This document shows positions 1 to 9,627 of a stretch of DNA of 58,859 nucleotides, piece by piece (the first letter of the stretch is position 1; each line of letters opens with the position of its first letter). Both the position numbers and the translations under genes were made by a program. The notes beneath the pieces are model-generated. The model did no database searches. It was given only the letters and a program-made list of their open reading frames with translations, and was not told the DNA's origin. Origin of the DNA: Verrucomicrobiota bacterium (GTDB lineage: Bacteria > Verrucomicrobiota > Verrucomicrobiia > Limisphaerales > J093). The stretch is taken from the NCBI GenBank assembly GCA_012517065.1, contig JAAYVR010000058.1:1-58859 (forward strand), in the 5' to 3' direction.

Positions 1-397
1 AAATACCGGAGTGGTCGCCACCGGTTATCAACGACCAGGCCACCGAGCTGCGACTTCCCGGCGAGGTGGAGCGAACAGAGGAAGCGACTCAGGTATTCGT
101 GTTCAACCGACAAAGGGAGAGCGCGAAGAAGCCCGGCGGGAGTCTTAGTCTGCTCATAGTACCGGTGAAAGCCGGCGAACGGGGCCGCCCGGAGCCGGGG
201 AGTAGGGAAGGGGCAGACACGGTTACGGGACCGTCGTGAGGAAACACGATGGACACACAGTGGTCCGAAATCGTGTACACGTGACAACGGCGGATAACAG
301 AGCGGCACGAAGCCGTGACTGGAAGAACCGTGTGCGGGAAAACCGCTCGCACGGGTCTGTGGGGGAGCCGGTGGGAGACCACCGGCTCTACCCGGAT
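1..397 (+). ncRNA. Group II intron, 3' part, apparently without its maturase ORF
   Basis: The stretch ends in a domain V-like hairpin (325-357, stem GAACCGTGTGCGG, GAAA tetraloop) followed by a domain VI-like hairpin (361-393, GAGCCGGTGG/CCACCGGCTC with an A in CTCTACCC as candidate branch point). The frame through about 110-238 reads ...GGSLSLLIVPVKAGE... and stops. From memory, this resembles the leader that runs into maturase ORFs of such introns. Here only about 85 bases separate it from domain V, so the reverse transcriptase seems deleted. In domain V the usual AGC triad reads AAC opposite GGT, a mismatch that would weaken catalysis. The 3' flank CGGCATC matches the sequence that follows CCCCATAT in the dispersed repeats, so the intron sits inside one. 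The 5' end lies outside the window. Confidence 0.6.
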
Positions 398-757
398 CGG
401 CATCGGGGGGGGGGTACCTCCGCACACTTCGGCAGCCGCAGATCAGAACAAATGACAATTTGCGGGCCACGCAGCAATCCGGCGATAAAACCCAAACAAT
501 AAGCCTGTCCCTCTATTCGGGCCCACACCCAGACAACGAGTCTGTCACTCTATTTGGGTCCTTCCTGGATGTGCGTGGGTGCAGGCGGCATGTACTGAAT
601 GAATTCATTTGCCGGCGCATTCGGTTGCCGAGGAACGGGGTGGCCGCGGACCGGTCACATTTGAGCGATGCGTGCCGTGCACCCAGAGCGGCGGATTCCG
701 GTTCGGTATTATTGCACCGCATCCCTGGTCAGGCTGAAGCGGAGCCTCGCTAACGTA
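398..757. repeat. Dispersed repeat: core motifs plus GCGGAGCCTCG tail module
   Basis: After the intron the sequence matches the body of repeats at 11312, 19500, 24790, 29535 and 45860 (CTTCGGCAGCCGC ... TTTGCGGGCCACGC...CAATCC). It then has two core motifs (about 497-522 and 535-557, forms GCCTGTCCCTCTATT and GTCTGTCACTCTATT). From about 563 it carries the tail module (GGATGTGCGTGGGTG ... CCGAGAGCGGCG-like ... GCGGAGCCTCGCTAACG), also found near 18330-18440, 24985-25185 and, in part, 45990-46045. The tail ends directly beside the stop codon of the kinase gene at 758. I see no coding potential here. Confidence 0.75.
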
Positions 758-1858
758 CTAACGTTCGACCCTTGGGCTGGCGCCGGCCATTACCTTTTCG
801 ACCTCGCTCTTGCTGGCCATGCTTGTGTCGCCAGGGGTGGTCATTGCAAGGGCGCCATGCGCAGCTCCGTACTCGACCGCCAGTTGCGGGTCCGCGGAGG
901 TCATGAGGCCATATATGAGCCCGCTGGCAAAACTGTCACCGCCGCCGACGCGATCCATGATTTCGAGGTCGATGTACTCGCGGCTCTTGTAAAACTGGCC
1001 GTTCATCCAGCAGATGGCGCTCCAGTCATTTCGCGAAGCGCTCTTGGCGACGCGCAGTGTGGTGGCGACGACCTTGAAATTCGGGTATGCCTTGACAGCC
1101 TCTTCAATCATGAGCTTGAAAGCGGACACATCAAGATTCTGGAATTTCGTGTCCAGTCCTCGCACTTGAAAACCGAGGCAGGCCGGGAAATCCTCTTCGT
1201 TGCCAAGCATCACATCCACGTACTTTGCTATCTCCCGGTTCACCTCCTGGGCGCGTGCATGGCCACCGATGCTTTTCCAGAGACTCGGCCGATAATTGAG
1301 GTCGTACGAAACAATCGTGCCGTATTCCTTGGCTTTCCTGACAGCCTCGATCACCAGCCGTGGAGTTGAATCGGATAGAGCGGCGAAAATGCCGCCGGTG
1401 TGAAACCATCGCACACCGAGTTCCCCGAATATCCGGTCCCAATCAAAATCGCCTGGCCGAAGCTGGCTGGCCGCCGAGTTTCCCCGGTCGGGCACTCCGA
1501 GCGCAGCGCGAATCCCAAAACCGCGTTCGGTGAAATTCAGCCCGTTTCGCACCGTCCGCCCGACACCGTCGTAAGGCACCCACTTGATAAACCGTGTATC
1601 CACCCCACCCTGAAGAATAAAGTCCTCGAGTAACCGCCCAATCTCATTGTCGGCAAACGCAGTGCAAACTGCCGTGCGCATGCCGAAACAACGACGCAGT
1701 CCACGAGCCACGTTGTATTCGCCGCCGCCCTCCCACACTCTGAACTCGCGAGCACATCTGATGCGCCCTTCCCCGGGATCAAACCGCAACATCACTTCGC
1801 CAAGCGCGACAAGATCATACGCGCAGGATTCCCGATTCTTGATTTGAAGAATTGACAT
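758..1858 (-). CDS. kdgK: PfkB-family sugar kinase, probably 2-keto-3-deoxygluconate kinase
   Basis: This 366-residue protein is a ribokinase/PfkB-fold kinase. The N-terminus reads DLVALGEVMLRFDP followed by EGGGEYNVARGL, the substrate-binding part of the family. The C-terminal signature is MDRVGGGDSFASG, with the GGGDSF anion hole at 305-310 and catalytic Asp308; most family members have GAGD. Length and overall sequence best fit 2-dehydro-3-deoxygluconokinase, which phosphorylates KDG with ATP in uronate and Entner-Doudoroff-type catabolism. The exact substrate is inferred; a fructokinase-like role cannot be excluded. It lies 109 bp downstream of tyrS on the same strand. Its stop codon abuts a dispersed repeat tail. 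No aldolase gene is adjacent. Confidence 0.8.
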   Translation of the reverse strand: MSILQIKNRESCAYDLVALGEVMLRFDPGEGRIRCAREFRVWEGGGEYNVARGLRRCFGMRTAVCTAFADNEIGRLLEDFILQGGVDTRFIKWVPYDGVGRTVRNGLNFTERGFGIRAALGVPDRGNSAASQLRPGDFDWDRIFGELGVRWFHTGGIFAALSDSTPRLVIEAVRKAKEYGTIVSYDLNYRPSLWKSIGGHARAQEVNREIAKYVDVMLGNEEDFPACLGFQVRGLDTKFQNLDVSAFKLMIEEAVKAYPNFKVVATTLRVAKSASRNDWSAICWMNGQFYKSREYIDLEIMDRVGGGDSFASGLIYGLMTSADPQLAVEYGAAHGALAMTTPGDTSMASKSEVEKVMAGASPRVER

Positions 1859-1967
1859 AGCACCGGCACTTCGATTTCGGACAATTCATCTACCATGAAC
1901 CCGCCGGATTCGCACGAGGCAAATGTTAACCGCAGCCTGCAATTGAAGCCCCAGCCGCGCTGCGCGC

Positions 1968-3251
1968 TCAGGCATTGGCCGTGACAAGGAGGTAATTGCG
2001 CTTGCCGCGCCGCAAAAGAAGATGTCTGCCAAATAACAGATCAGAACTGCGAATCATGCGCTGCGGATTTGTTTCTCGAACATTGTTCACGTAAAACCCG
2101 CCGGCAGTCATCTCGCGCCGGGCAGCGCCCTTTGATTCGTAAAGGCCCGCCTTGACAGTCAAATCAATCAGCGCCATGCCCTGTCCGTCCAACAGAGCCC
2201 GATCTATGCTCGCGCTCGGAACTTCTGCGGCCAGCTCGGTGAAAGTCGCCTCGCCAATATCCCCAATTTCGCCCCCGTACAGGATTTCGCTGGCGCGCTT
2301 TGCCTCTTGGGCGGCTGCGTCGCCGTGCACCATTGCTGTCACGGCCATTGCAAGCGCCTGATGTGCAAGGCGCGACTCGGGCTTTTGATGGTGTTGTGCT
2401 TCGATTGATTCAATTTCCTCGCGGCTGAGAAAGGTGAAATACTTCAAGTAACGAACCACATCGCGGTCGTCGGTGCGAATCCAGTACTGATAGAACCGGT
2501 ACACACTGGTCTTGGCGCTGCTAAGCCAGACGGCCCCGGCAACGGTTTTGCCAAACTTTGAACCATCTGCGTTGGTGATCAGAGGTTGAGTAAGGCCATA
2601 CGCCTGACGGCCAAGCTTGCGGCGGATCAGATCGATTCCGGCCGTGATGTTACCCCACTGATCGCTTCCACCGATTTGCAGTTCACAGTCATGGTTCTTG
2701 CACAAATGGTAAAAGTCGAATGCTTGGAGCAACATGTAACTGAATTCGGTGTAGCTGATCCCGCACTCGCGATCTTCCATCCGTGCCTTCACGCTCTCTT
2801 TGGCAACCATCATGTTGACCGAAAAGTGCTTGCCTATGTCGCGCAGAAAATCCAGGTAACGCACATTGGCCGTCCAATCCGCGTTGTCCAATAACAGCGC
2901 CGGGTTGGCCTTGGCCTCAAAATCCAAGAGCCGCTTGAGTTGTTCTTTGACCGCAGCGATGTTATGCGCGATCGCCTCGAGGCTCAGCAGTTGACGTTCG
3001 GCAGTTTTCCCGCTGGGATCGCCAATCGACCCTGTGGCGCCCCCCGCAACAGCAATCGGTTTGTGCCCGTAAATCTGAAACCGTCGCAACACAAGCAACG
3101 GGACAAGATTCCCCACGTGCAGACTGTCGGCCGTCGGATCAAAACCGCAGTACAGGGTGATCGGACCCGACGCAAGCCGAGCAGTCAACGCCGCTTCATC
3201 CGTGCAATCAGCAACCAAACCACGCCACTTCAAATCTTCGAGCACATTCAT
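1968..3251 (-). CDS. tyrS: Tyrosyl-tRNA synthetase
   Basis: A full-length 427-residue class Ic aminoacyl-tRNA synthetase, which charges tRNA-Tyr in the cytosol. CGFDPTADSLHVGN contains the HIGH-type motif (HVGN, 45-48). GGSDQWGNI (around 194-202) is the tyrosine-binding segment, and KFGKT (232-236) is the KMSKS-type loop in the form common to bacterial TyrRS. The last 65 residues, with GAARREMTAGGFYVNN, are an S4 RNA-binding domain. Length and motif order are normal. The start is the first ATG, giving the expected N-terminal helix. The sugar kinase gene follows on the same strand. Confidence 0.97.
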   Translation of the reverse strand: MNVLEDLKWRGLVADCTDEAALTARLASGPITLYCGFDPTADSLHVGNLVPLLVLRRFQIYGHKPIAVAGGATGSIGDPSGKTAERQLLSLEAIAHNIAAVKEQLKRLLDFEAKANPALLLDNADWTANVRYLDFLRDIGKHFSVNMMVAKESVKARMEDRECGISYTEFSYMLLQAFDFYHLCKNHDCELQIGGSDQWGNITAGIDLIRRKLGRQAYGLTQPLITNADGSKFGKTVAGAVWLSSAKTSVYRFYQYWIRTDDRDVVRYLKYFTFLSREEIESIEAQHHQKPESRLAHQALAMAVTAMVHGDAAAQEAKRASEILYGGEIGDIGEATFTELAAEVPSASIDRALLDGQGMALIDLTVKAGLYESKGAARREMTAGGFYVNNVRETNPQRMIRSSDLLFGRHLLLRRGKRNYLLVTANA

Positions 3252-3400
3252 CGTGTGCGGTTGTTATCGCGATCAATTCCAAACTGCACAAGGGCAAAAT
3301 TCAACAGATCATGGCTTGATACTCTGTGGTGCTGTTTTCGGAGAAACAGACCGGACAAGAATAAACCCGCGCAGGTTGGACGCGAATGGAATCAGGACGT

Positions 3401-3726
3401 TCAGCGAACAAACTGCGTCATAGCCTCAGGCGCTTCTTCCAGCAGCAGGTTGAAGACTCGGTCGCTTCCAAGCAGCCATATAGCAAGCTGCAACCCGGCC
3501 AACGGCAATCCTGCGAAAAGGACCACCACGGCCCACCGGACCAAACCCTTTTGTGCAAGCAGTTGACGAAAACCAACATCGTCCAGTCGCCAGCCCCAAT
3601 CGCCCCTGCCCAATGCTTCCGAGCGATAATGAAAACGCTTGCGCCGATGTGAATGACGATGCCGGTGAACACGAACGCTCCCACTATGCCCTGGTTCAGG
3701 CGAGGCATATGTGTGATCGCCCGCAT
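3401..3726 (-). pseudogene. Small membrane protein gene, frameshifted
   Basis: Two overlapping minus-strand frames each hold half of what looks like one small membrane protein. From the ATG at 3726 one frame reads MRAITHMPRLNQG then a hydrophobic stretch (VGAFVFTGIVIHIGASVFII). After about 45 residues it becomes implausible (many Trp and Cys). The second frame takes over with GWRLDDVGFRQLLAQKGLVRW and another hydrophobic segment (AVVVLFAGLPLAGLQLAIWLL), ending at 3401. Joined near 3590-3610 they would give a protein of about 105 residues with two membrane spans. A single-base indel, in the genome or the assembly, would explain this. I do not recognise the family. Confidence 0.4.
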
Positions 3727-3945
3727 TCATGCCATCATAGTGCACAAGCCAGCCTGAAATGTCAAACAAGTACTTGATAGCTAGGAATCTCACCGGCCAA
3801 CCGATCAATCAACCACAGGGCGTCATTCGAGCGAGACCTCCAGGCCAAGGAGACCCGCGGTTAACGCCCCTGACGCGCAGACAGTCTCAGGTGTGCTACC
3901 TGCAATACATCAGGGTGCGAGATATGCGGGTTCGGCGCGGTCTCG
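3727..3945. repeat. Degenerate copy of the TAGCCCGG inverted-repeat element and its flank
   Basis: At about 3778-3803 the sequence TAGCTAGGAATCTCACCGGCC resembles one arm of the inverted-repeat family seen at 8282, 12706, 33932 and 48900. Around 3885-3935 a stretch resembles the flank found at 8380-8410 (CTCAGGGTATGAAATATGCGGG). The second arm is not recognisable, so this looks like an eroded copy. No gene is visible. Confidence 0.4.
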
Positions 3946-5064
3946 CTAAGCATTGTCAACCCGAGAACAACGTGTTGGCCCGAGATTGAAAATGGCGAGG
4001 CGCCTGCGAACCGCGAAACCCAAAAGCCCCAGCGCAACCATCAAAGCGTAATCGGACGTCTCCGGAACCGGCACCAATTCCCATGAACTGCCAGTTTCGA
4101 GAACCATCCCGCCGGGGTTGAAACCGTCGAACGTCACATAGATCAAAAACATTTCGTTCGGCTTGCTCTCAAAGAAAATCCGGTCGTCTGTCCCCGGGCG
4201 CCCCGGTTGGCCACTCCAGCCATATATGGTCAGACTTCCCCCAGACCAATTCGCGCCTGCAAATCTTAGAATCGATCCATTTCCACTAGGCTTTAGCTTG
4301 ATCTGAGAGTGACCCGAAATCTCCAGCTCGCCAAACCCGTCACTCCCATCACCCATTTCCAAATGCCCTCCGACCAGATAGATTGCGACTGAGCTATCGT
4401 CCCAATCGCCATTTCCCCCCAGAGACAGCGTGCCAGCATTGACAGTGATGCTCGGCACGTTGCGAATTGCGTCCTCGGAGTTCAATGCCAGAGTCCCACC
4501 GTTAATGTTTATGGAGCCGCTGAAGGTATTGTTTCCATTCAGCGTGAGGGTGCCGCTCCCGTTCTTTATGATGCCACCGGTGCCGCTGATGCTCCCGTAT
4601 ATCGTTGTGTCATGGTCGCCGGAAACAGTTAACATGTAACCGTTCAGGTTTGCAGCGCCACGAATTGAAAGATCGCCTGCTGCAGCTTTCCATTCCTGCG
4701 ACCCGGTCAGGTTCAAAGGGGCATTGATGATTTGCTCATTGACCGAGTTGTTGGTCATGCCTAAGACTATGCTCAGAGTGTAAACAGTCCCCGAGATTGT
4801 CATGGTTCTGACACCGGCGGCGAAATCGATTGCCGCTGCAGCAGCGTTTGCGTTCACGAATGGATCTTCTCGTGGGTCGGCACTGAAAATCACGTATTCC
4901 AGCGCAGTAGGAACGCCCGTTGGGGACCAGTGCGAATTCTTGGCCCAGTCCACTCCGTTGCCCTTCCAAGTGTAAACCGCACTCTTGCCCGGCGATGCGA
5001 GTAAAACTAACATCGCACCTGCCAGACAGCCTCCTAACAATCGGCCCTTATGCACTATTCTCAT
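3946..5064 (-). CDS. PEP-CTERM-like protein with autotransporter-associated repeats
   Basis: From the ATG at 5064 this is a 372-residue exported protein. It begins MRIVHKGRLLGGCLAGAMLVLLASPGKSA, a clear signal peptide; an upstream in-frame start would bury it. The middle is rich in Gly, Asn, Ser and Thr. It contains the beta-strand repeat GTGGIIKNGSGTLTLNG followed by NTFSGSININGGTLAL, typical of autotransporter-associated repeats that form a right-handed beta-helix. The C-terminus carries VPVPETSDYALMVALGLLGFAVRRRL, which matches the PEP-CTERM layout: PEP-like box, hydrophobic span, Arg cluster. That signal is normally recognised by an exosortase. It is probably a surface or matrix protein; its ligand is unknown. 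About 30 residues follow the Arg cluster, which is unusual. Confidence 0.75.
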   Translation of the reverse strand: MRIVHKGRLLGGCLAGAMLVLLASPGKSAVYTWKGNGVDWAKNSHWSPTGVPTALEYVIFSADPREDPFVNANAAAAAIDFAAGVRTMTISGTVYTLSIVLGMTNNSVNEQIINAPLNLTGSQEWKAAAGDLSIRGAANLNGYMLTVSGDHDTTIYGSISGTGGIIKNGSGTLTLNGNNTFSGSININGGTLALNSEDAIRNVPSITVNAGTLSLGGNGDWDDSSVAIYLVGGHLEMGDGSDGFGELEISGHSQIKLKPSGNGSILRFAGANWSGGSLTIYGWSGQPGRPGTDDRIFFESKPNEMFLIYVTFDGFNPGGMVLETGSSWELVPVPETSDYALMVALGLLGFAVRRRLAIFNLGPTRCSRVDNA

Positions 5065-5344
5065 ATATGCTGCCTCTGCCGCTGCCACCATCCGCCTAAT
5101 TCCCAGCGGCCTTCGAGGTACGCGGGCGAGCTCATGTATCATAAGAACAACGATTGTCAAATAAAATGACGCCTAATATTTTGACGTGTTCGACCAACGA
5201 TACCCTCAAACCCGTCTAAACCTTTCCCGGCTGAATAGCTTTTGCGCTGTCTTGTTTTCTGTACTCCACACCGCGCTACATCTCCATCGTGCGTCAAGCA
5301 ACGCATCCTGATCCCGCAGATTCACCAGAATGGAATGTCCGGGA

Positions 5345-5745
5345 GTGTTTCATCGCTCGGCTGGCAAAGTGTCCCCGTTCGGCCGCAGCCGGCAGGCATC
5401 AAGCCGCAGGCTGTCGAATGGTAGAGGTTTCACAGGCCCAGCAGTGCGCTGGCAGCCAGATGCCGATATGGGGACAGGCACATTGTTTGTGCATAACAAC
5501 AAAGCGGCAGCAAGCTGCCGCACTCCAAGCGCTTCGCGCCTACCACGGCCCACTGCGTCCGCGGCAGCGGGTGAGAAACCATTGGGATCAGCGCGCTCAT
5601 CCTTGCGACGGAGTCGCAGGGGATATTTCGCAGCCCGGCGTGGCTTACAGCCTTTGTGAGAGGGCGCAGGAGCCGGGGCAGTGCCCTTCATGCAACTTTG
5701 GTTCCAGCTACACCGGGCTGGGCAATATACGGGCTAAACTCCTTG
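5345..5745 (-). repeat. Composite intergenic repeat, minus orientation
   Basis: Read on the minus strand this is the same mosaic as at 10900-11320 and 45176-45600. It has the AGCCGGGGC...GCCGGGCTGG module (about 5668-5742), the ACTCCGTCGCAAGGA segment (about 5598-5616), the TGCAGTGGGC-type segment, the perfect hairpin GCGGCAGC-TT-GCTGCCGC (about 5512-5529) and one core motif (ATATGGGGACAGGCACATTGTTTG, about 5466-5489). Frames open across it also appear in other copies with different stops, so they are not genes. Confidence 0.8.
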
Positions 5746-7388
<1,643 letters not shown>

Positions 7389-7430
7389 TCGGTCGGATCA
7401 CCGCATTACTCTGACGGGCGCGAATCGACG

Positions 7431-7468
7431 GGGCCGGGCTTGTTCATCAGCCCGGCCCTGATTATTTT
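7431..7468 (+). terminator. Rho-independent terminator after gdhA
   Basis: A perfect 10-bp inverted repeat, GGGCCGGGCT (7431-7440) and AGCCCGGCCC (7449-7458), encloses an 8-base loop and is followed by TGATTATTTT. It begins 42 bases after the gdhA stop. GC stem plus T-rich tail is the standard intrinsic terminator layout. Confidence 0.85.
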
Positions 7469-7528
7469 GCTGGGCAGTGACGCCAACAATTGGCAGTTTG
7501 ACGTTCAGCTTGGTCCCAAAACTGTTCC

Positions 7529-7927
7529 ATGAACATTCAAATAGCTGTGTTGTGCGACGCTGCTACAGATTACGGCGGCAAACTCAATCTGTTGGGGACT
7601 TTCGACACGATCATCGTTGGCGGACTGCCGGCGGTGCACCCGCACTGTGCAGTCGCGCTGCGAGTGGTATTTGAGCGTTCCGACGAGGGAAAGCACATGC
7701 TGCGGTTGTGCTTTGTGGATGAAGATGGCAAGCCAATAATGATGCCCGTCGAGATACCTTTCGAGGTCGTAATCCCAGCGGACGCTTTCCAGCTTTCCCG
7801 CAACTTCATCGTCAACATTCAGCATCTGCAGTTCGCACGTGAGGGGCATTATGCAATCAACATTACTCTTGGTGATCAGCTTCTCGCCACGATTCCGCTC
7901 CAGGTGAAACGGGCAACGCGCGCATAG
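7529..7927 (+). CDS. Conserved hypothetical protein (DUF6941-like)
   Basis: A 132-residue soluble protein with no signal peptide or membrane span. It starts MNIQIAVLCDAATDYGGKLNLLGTFDTI and is mostly predicted beta strands (VALRVVFERSDEGKHMLRLCFVDEDGKP). I recall this N-terminal pattern from a conserved family of unknown function (DUF6941), but cannot verify the match here. The following membrane-protein gene starts three bases after its stop, so the two are very likely cotranscribed. There is no basis for a specific function. Confidence 0.7.
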   Translation: MNIQIAVLCDAATDYGGKLNLLGTFDTIIVGGLPAVHPHCAVALRVVFERSDEGKHMLRLCFVDEDGKPIMMPVEIPFEVVIPADAFQLSRNFIVNIQHLQFAREGHYAINITLGDQLLATIPLQVKRATRA

Positions 7928-7930
7928 GTC

Positions 7931-8284
7931 ATGGGGACAAGATGGAAGCGCATATTCAGAGGCGGTTTGATCGCATCGATTGGTTTCATACTCTCGCCGC
8001 TGTCGTGGTGGAACGATCTGTTTGTCAACGTCCCACTGGCACTCGGGTTTGCATGGCTGGTGAGTGCCATCTGGCCAAAAGCGTTCACAGCAGCTTTTGT
8101 CGCGGGCTATTGGATAACCAACGTGGTGGGGCTCATACTCCTCAGGCGCGGCGCAACTGAATTGGCCTCAGGATCAAAACCCACCTTTTCGCGCAAGGAA
8201 ATCGTCAAGGATATCGCCGTGGCACTCGCATATACGGCGATTATTCTGCTTCTGGCAAAACTGAAGGTGCTCAAACCACTCTAG
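7931..8284 (+). CDS. Small membrane protein of unknown function
   Basis: A 117-residue protein with about four hydrophobic segments (GGLIASIGFILSPLSWW; LALGFAWLVSAIWPKAFTAA; YWITNVVGLILL; DIAVALAYTAIILLLAKL), so an integral inner-membrane protein. It follows the gene at 7529 with a three-base gap and is probably in the same operon. The TAG stop codon is also the first three bases of an inverted-repeat element (TAGCCCGGGAATC...), a pattern repeated at several gene ends in this window. I do not recognise the family. Confidence 0.7.
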   Translation: MGTRWKRIFRGGLIASIGFILSPLSWWNDLFVNVPLALGFAWLVSAIWPKAFTAAFVAGYWITNVVGLILLRRGATELASGSKPTFSRKEIVKDIAVALAYTAIILLLAKLKVLKPL

Positions 8285-8420
8285 CCCGGGAATCTCCCCG
8301 GAATGAAGTTTTGGGTGCCTTGGTCTGGTCGGACGGTGAGATTTCCGGGACCCGCGTATTCCTTGATTTCTTGAAGACACCCGTTTCGCAGACTGCTCAG
8401 GGTATGAAATATGCGGGTTA
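8282..8420. repeat. TAGCCCGG inverted-repeat element with flank module
   Basis: The left arm TAGCCCGGGAATCTCCCCGG begins on the stop codon of the upstream gene. The right arm, GGTGAGATTTCCGGGA, lies about 45 bases on, giving an element of about 70 bp with the interior ATGAAGTTTTGGGTG. Next comes a reverse-complement copy of a flank also present at about 29790-29830 (ATTCCTTG...CTTGAAGACACCCGTTTC). A degenerate core motif (CGAGCCTGGCACTTTGTCTT) lies further on, at about 8475-8494. Confidence 0.75.
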
Positions 8421-8583
8421 GCCTCTGAACCTCACGGGCGTCCCGAAAGCCGCCGGATCATGCCACCACAATATCGAGCCTGGCACTTTGTCTTATCAGG
8501 AGCTTGTGTCCGGGCCGGCTGAGGTCTATGGTGTCCGCGATGGTCTTAAGACGAGGCAGTTGCCCGTTGGCGGGAACCTTCGC

Positions 8584-9012
8584 ATGACATCCTTTTTTCA
8601 GCGCTGGATAGTGACAACACTGGCGGTCTTGGTGGCTGCTAATATTGTTCCGGGCATTGGCTACGACACTTTTGCAGGTGTGGCGGTTGCATCTCTGTTG
8701 CTCGGGTTGCTGAACGCGTTTGTCCGGCCAATAATGCTTCTTATTTCTCTGCCGCTTGTTGTTTACACTTTCGGCCTGTTTGTTCTGCTGATCAATGCAT
8801 TGCTGCTATACGCAGTTGGGAGACTGGTTCGCACTTTTCATGTGGAGACCTTTGGCGCGGCGTTCTGGGGCGGGCTGGTAATTAGCCTTGTTTCATTTGG
8901 AGTAAACCTTCTCACTGGCAGGACCCGTGGCAGGATCATATGGCAGAGGCGAGGACGACCCAGCCGCCGTGTCGGCAGAGATGGGGGGAACGGTCCTGTG
9001 ATCGACGTTTGA
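8584..9012 (+). CDS. Phage-holin-family membrane protein (Phage_holin_4_2 type)
   Basis: From the ATG at 8584 this is a 142-residue inner-membrane protein with four hydrophobic spans: WIVTTLAVLVAANIVPGIGY, VAVASLLLGLLNAFVRPIMLLISLPL, VVYTFGLFVLLINALLLYAV and FWGGLVISLVSFGVNLLTG. The NAFVRP...LPL and F.LLINA.L pattern is typical of the family annotated as phage holin 4-2, widespread as a chromosomal housekeeping gene and not proof of phage origin. An upstream TTG in frame would add 32 uncharacteristic residues. The last 120 bases overlap the 3' end of trmB on the other strand; the Arg-rich C-terminus lies there. Its cellular role is unknown. Confidence 0.75.
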   Translation: MTSFFQRWIVTTLAVLVAANIVPGIGYDTFAGVAVASLLLGLLNAFVRPIMLLISLPLVVYTFGLFVLLINALLLYAVGRLVRTFHVETFGAAFWGGLVISLVSFGVNLLTGRTRGRIIWQRRGRPSRRVGRDGGNGPVIDV

Positions 9013-9627
9013 TACATACTGGTAGGCAAGACGCCAAACCTGTTTGCCCGCAGCCAAAAACTCGCGCTCGAACTCAGTTTTCATAATGGCGAGGTCATCG
9101 GGCGTTTCGCATTCCCTGAATTCAGAGTTGGCAGCAAACACGGACCGCATTTGTTCGAGATAGTCCGTGTCATCGGTGCGCAAGTAAATGCGCCCGCCCG
9201 GGACCAAAACGCGCCGTGCAAGAGAAGGGAACCGTTCATTGACAAGGCGCCGGTGCCGATGGCGGCGCTTTGGCCATGGATCGGGAAAATACACGTGCAG
9301 ACACTCGACCTTTCCCAGCGGGAGCAAATACTCGAGACAATACGCGGCCTCGATTCGCACCCCTCGCAGATTTGTCAGCCCAAGACGGCGCCCTTTGCGG
9401 TCCAGCTTGCGGAGTCGGCCCAGCAATCTCTCGACGCCGACAAAGTTCCGATCCGGATTCAACCTGGCGCGCTCGACTATGAACCCGGAATCACCGCTGC
9501 CGAGCTCGACTTCCACCGGTTGGTCATTGGGGAACCAAGACCGGAAATCAAATCTTTCGACGAGCGACTTCAACTCGAAGATCAAGCTTTCCGCGTTGGA
9601 TCGGGTGGGATGAACCAGGTCGTTCAC
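8893..9627 (-). CDS. trmB: tRNA (guanine-N7-)-methyltransferase
   Basis: A 244-residue SAM-dependent methyltransferase that makes m7G46 in tRNA. VEVELGSGDSGFIVERA is the SAM-binding motif I. NFVGVERLLGRLRKLDRK follows, and VYFPDPWPKRRHRHRRL is the diagnostic TrmB motif. The GTG at 9627 is chosen as start because its last two bases and the next base form the TGA stop of the FIST gene (GTGA overlap), implying translational coupling, and it gives a normal family length. A longer frame upstream is a shadow of the FIST gene. The last 40 residues are low in complexity and overlap the convergent holin-type gene. Confidence 0.92.
   Translation of the reverse strand: MNDLVHPTRSNAESLIFELKSLVERFDFRSWFPNDQPVEVELGSGDSGFIVERARLNPDRNFVGVERLLGRLRKLDRKGRRLGLTNLRGVRIEAAYCLEYLLPLGKVECLHVYFPDPWPKRRHRHRRLVNERFPSLARRVLVPGGRIYLRTDDTDYLEQMRSVFAANSEFRECETPDDLAIMKTEFEREFLAAGKQVWRLAYQYVSNVDHRTVPPISADTAAGSSSPLPYDPATGPASEKVYSK

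Noticed and set aside
668-1369. 233-residue frame overlapping the sugar kinase
   Set aside because: Lies antisense to a well-supported kinase and starts in a repeat.
8584-9012. Prophage on the basis of the holin-type protein
   Set aside because: This holin family is common as a chromosomal gene and no other phage gene is nearby.
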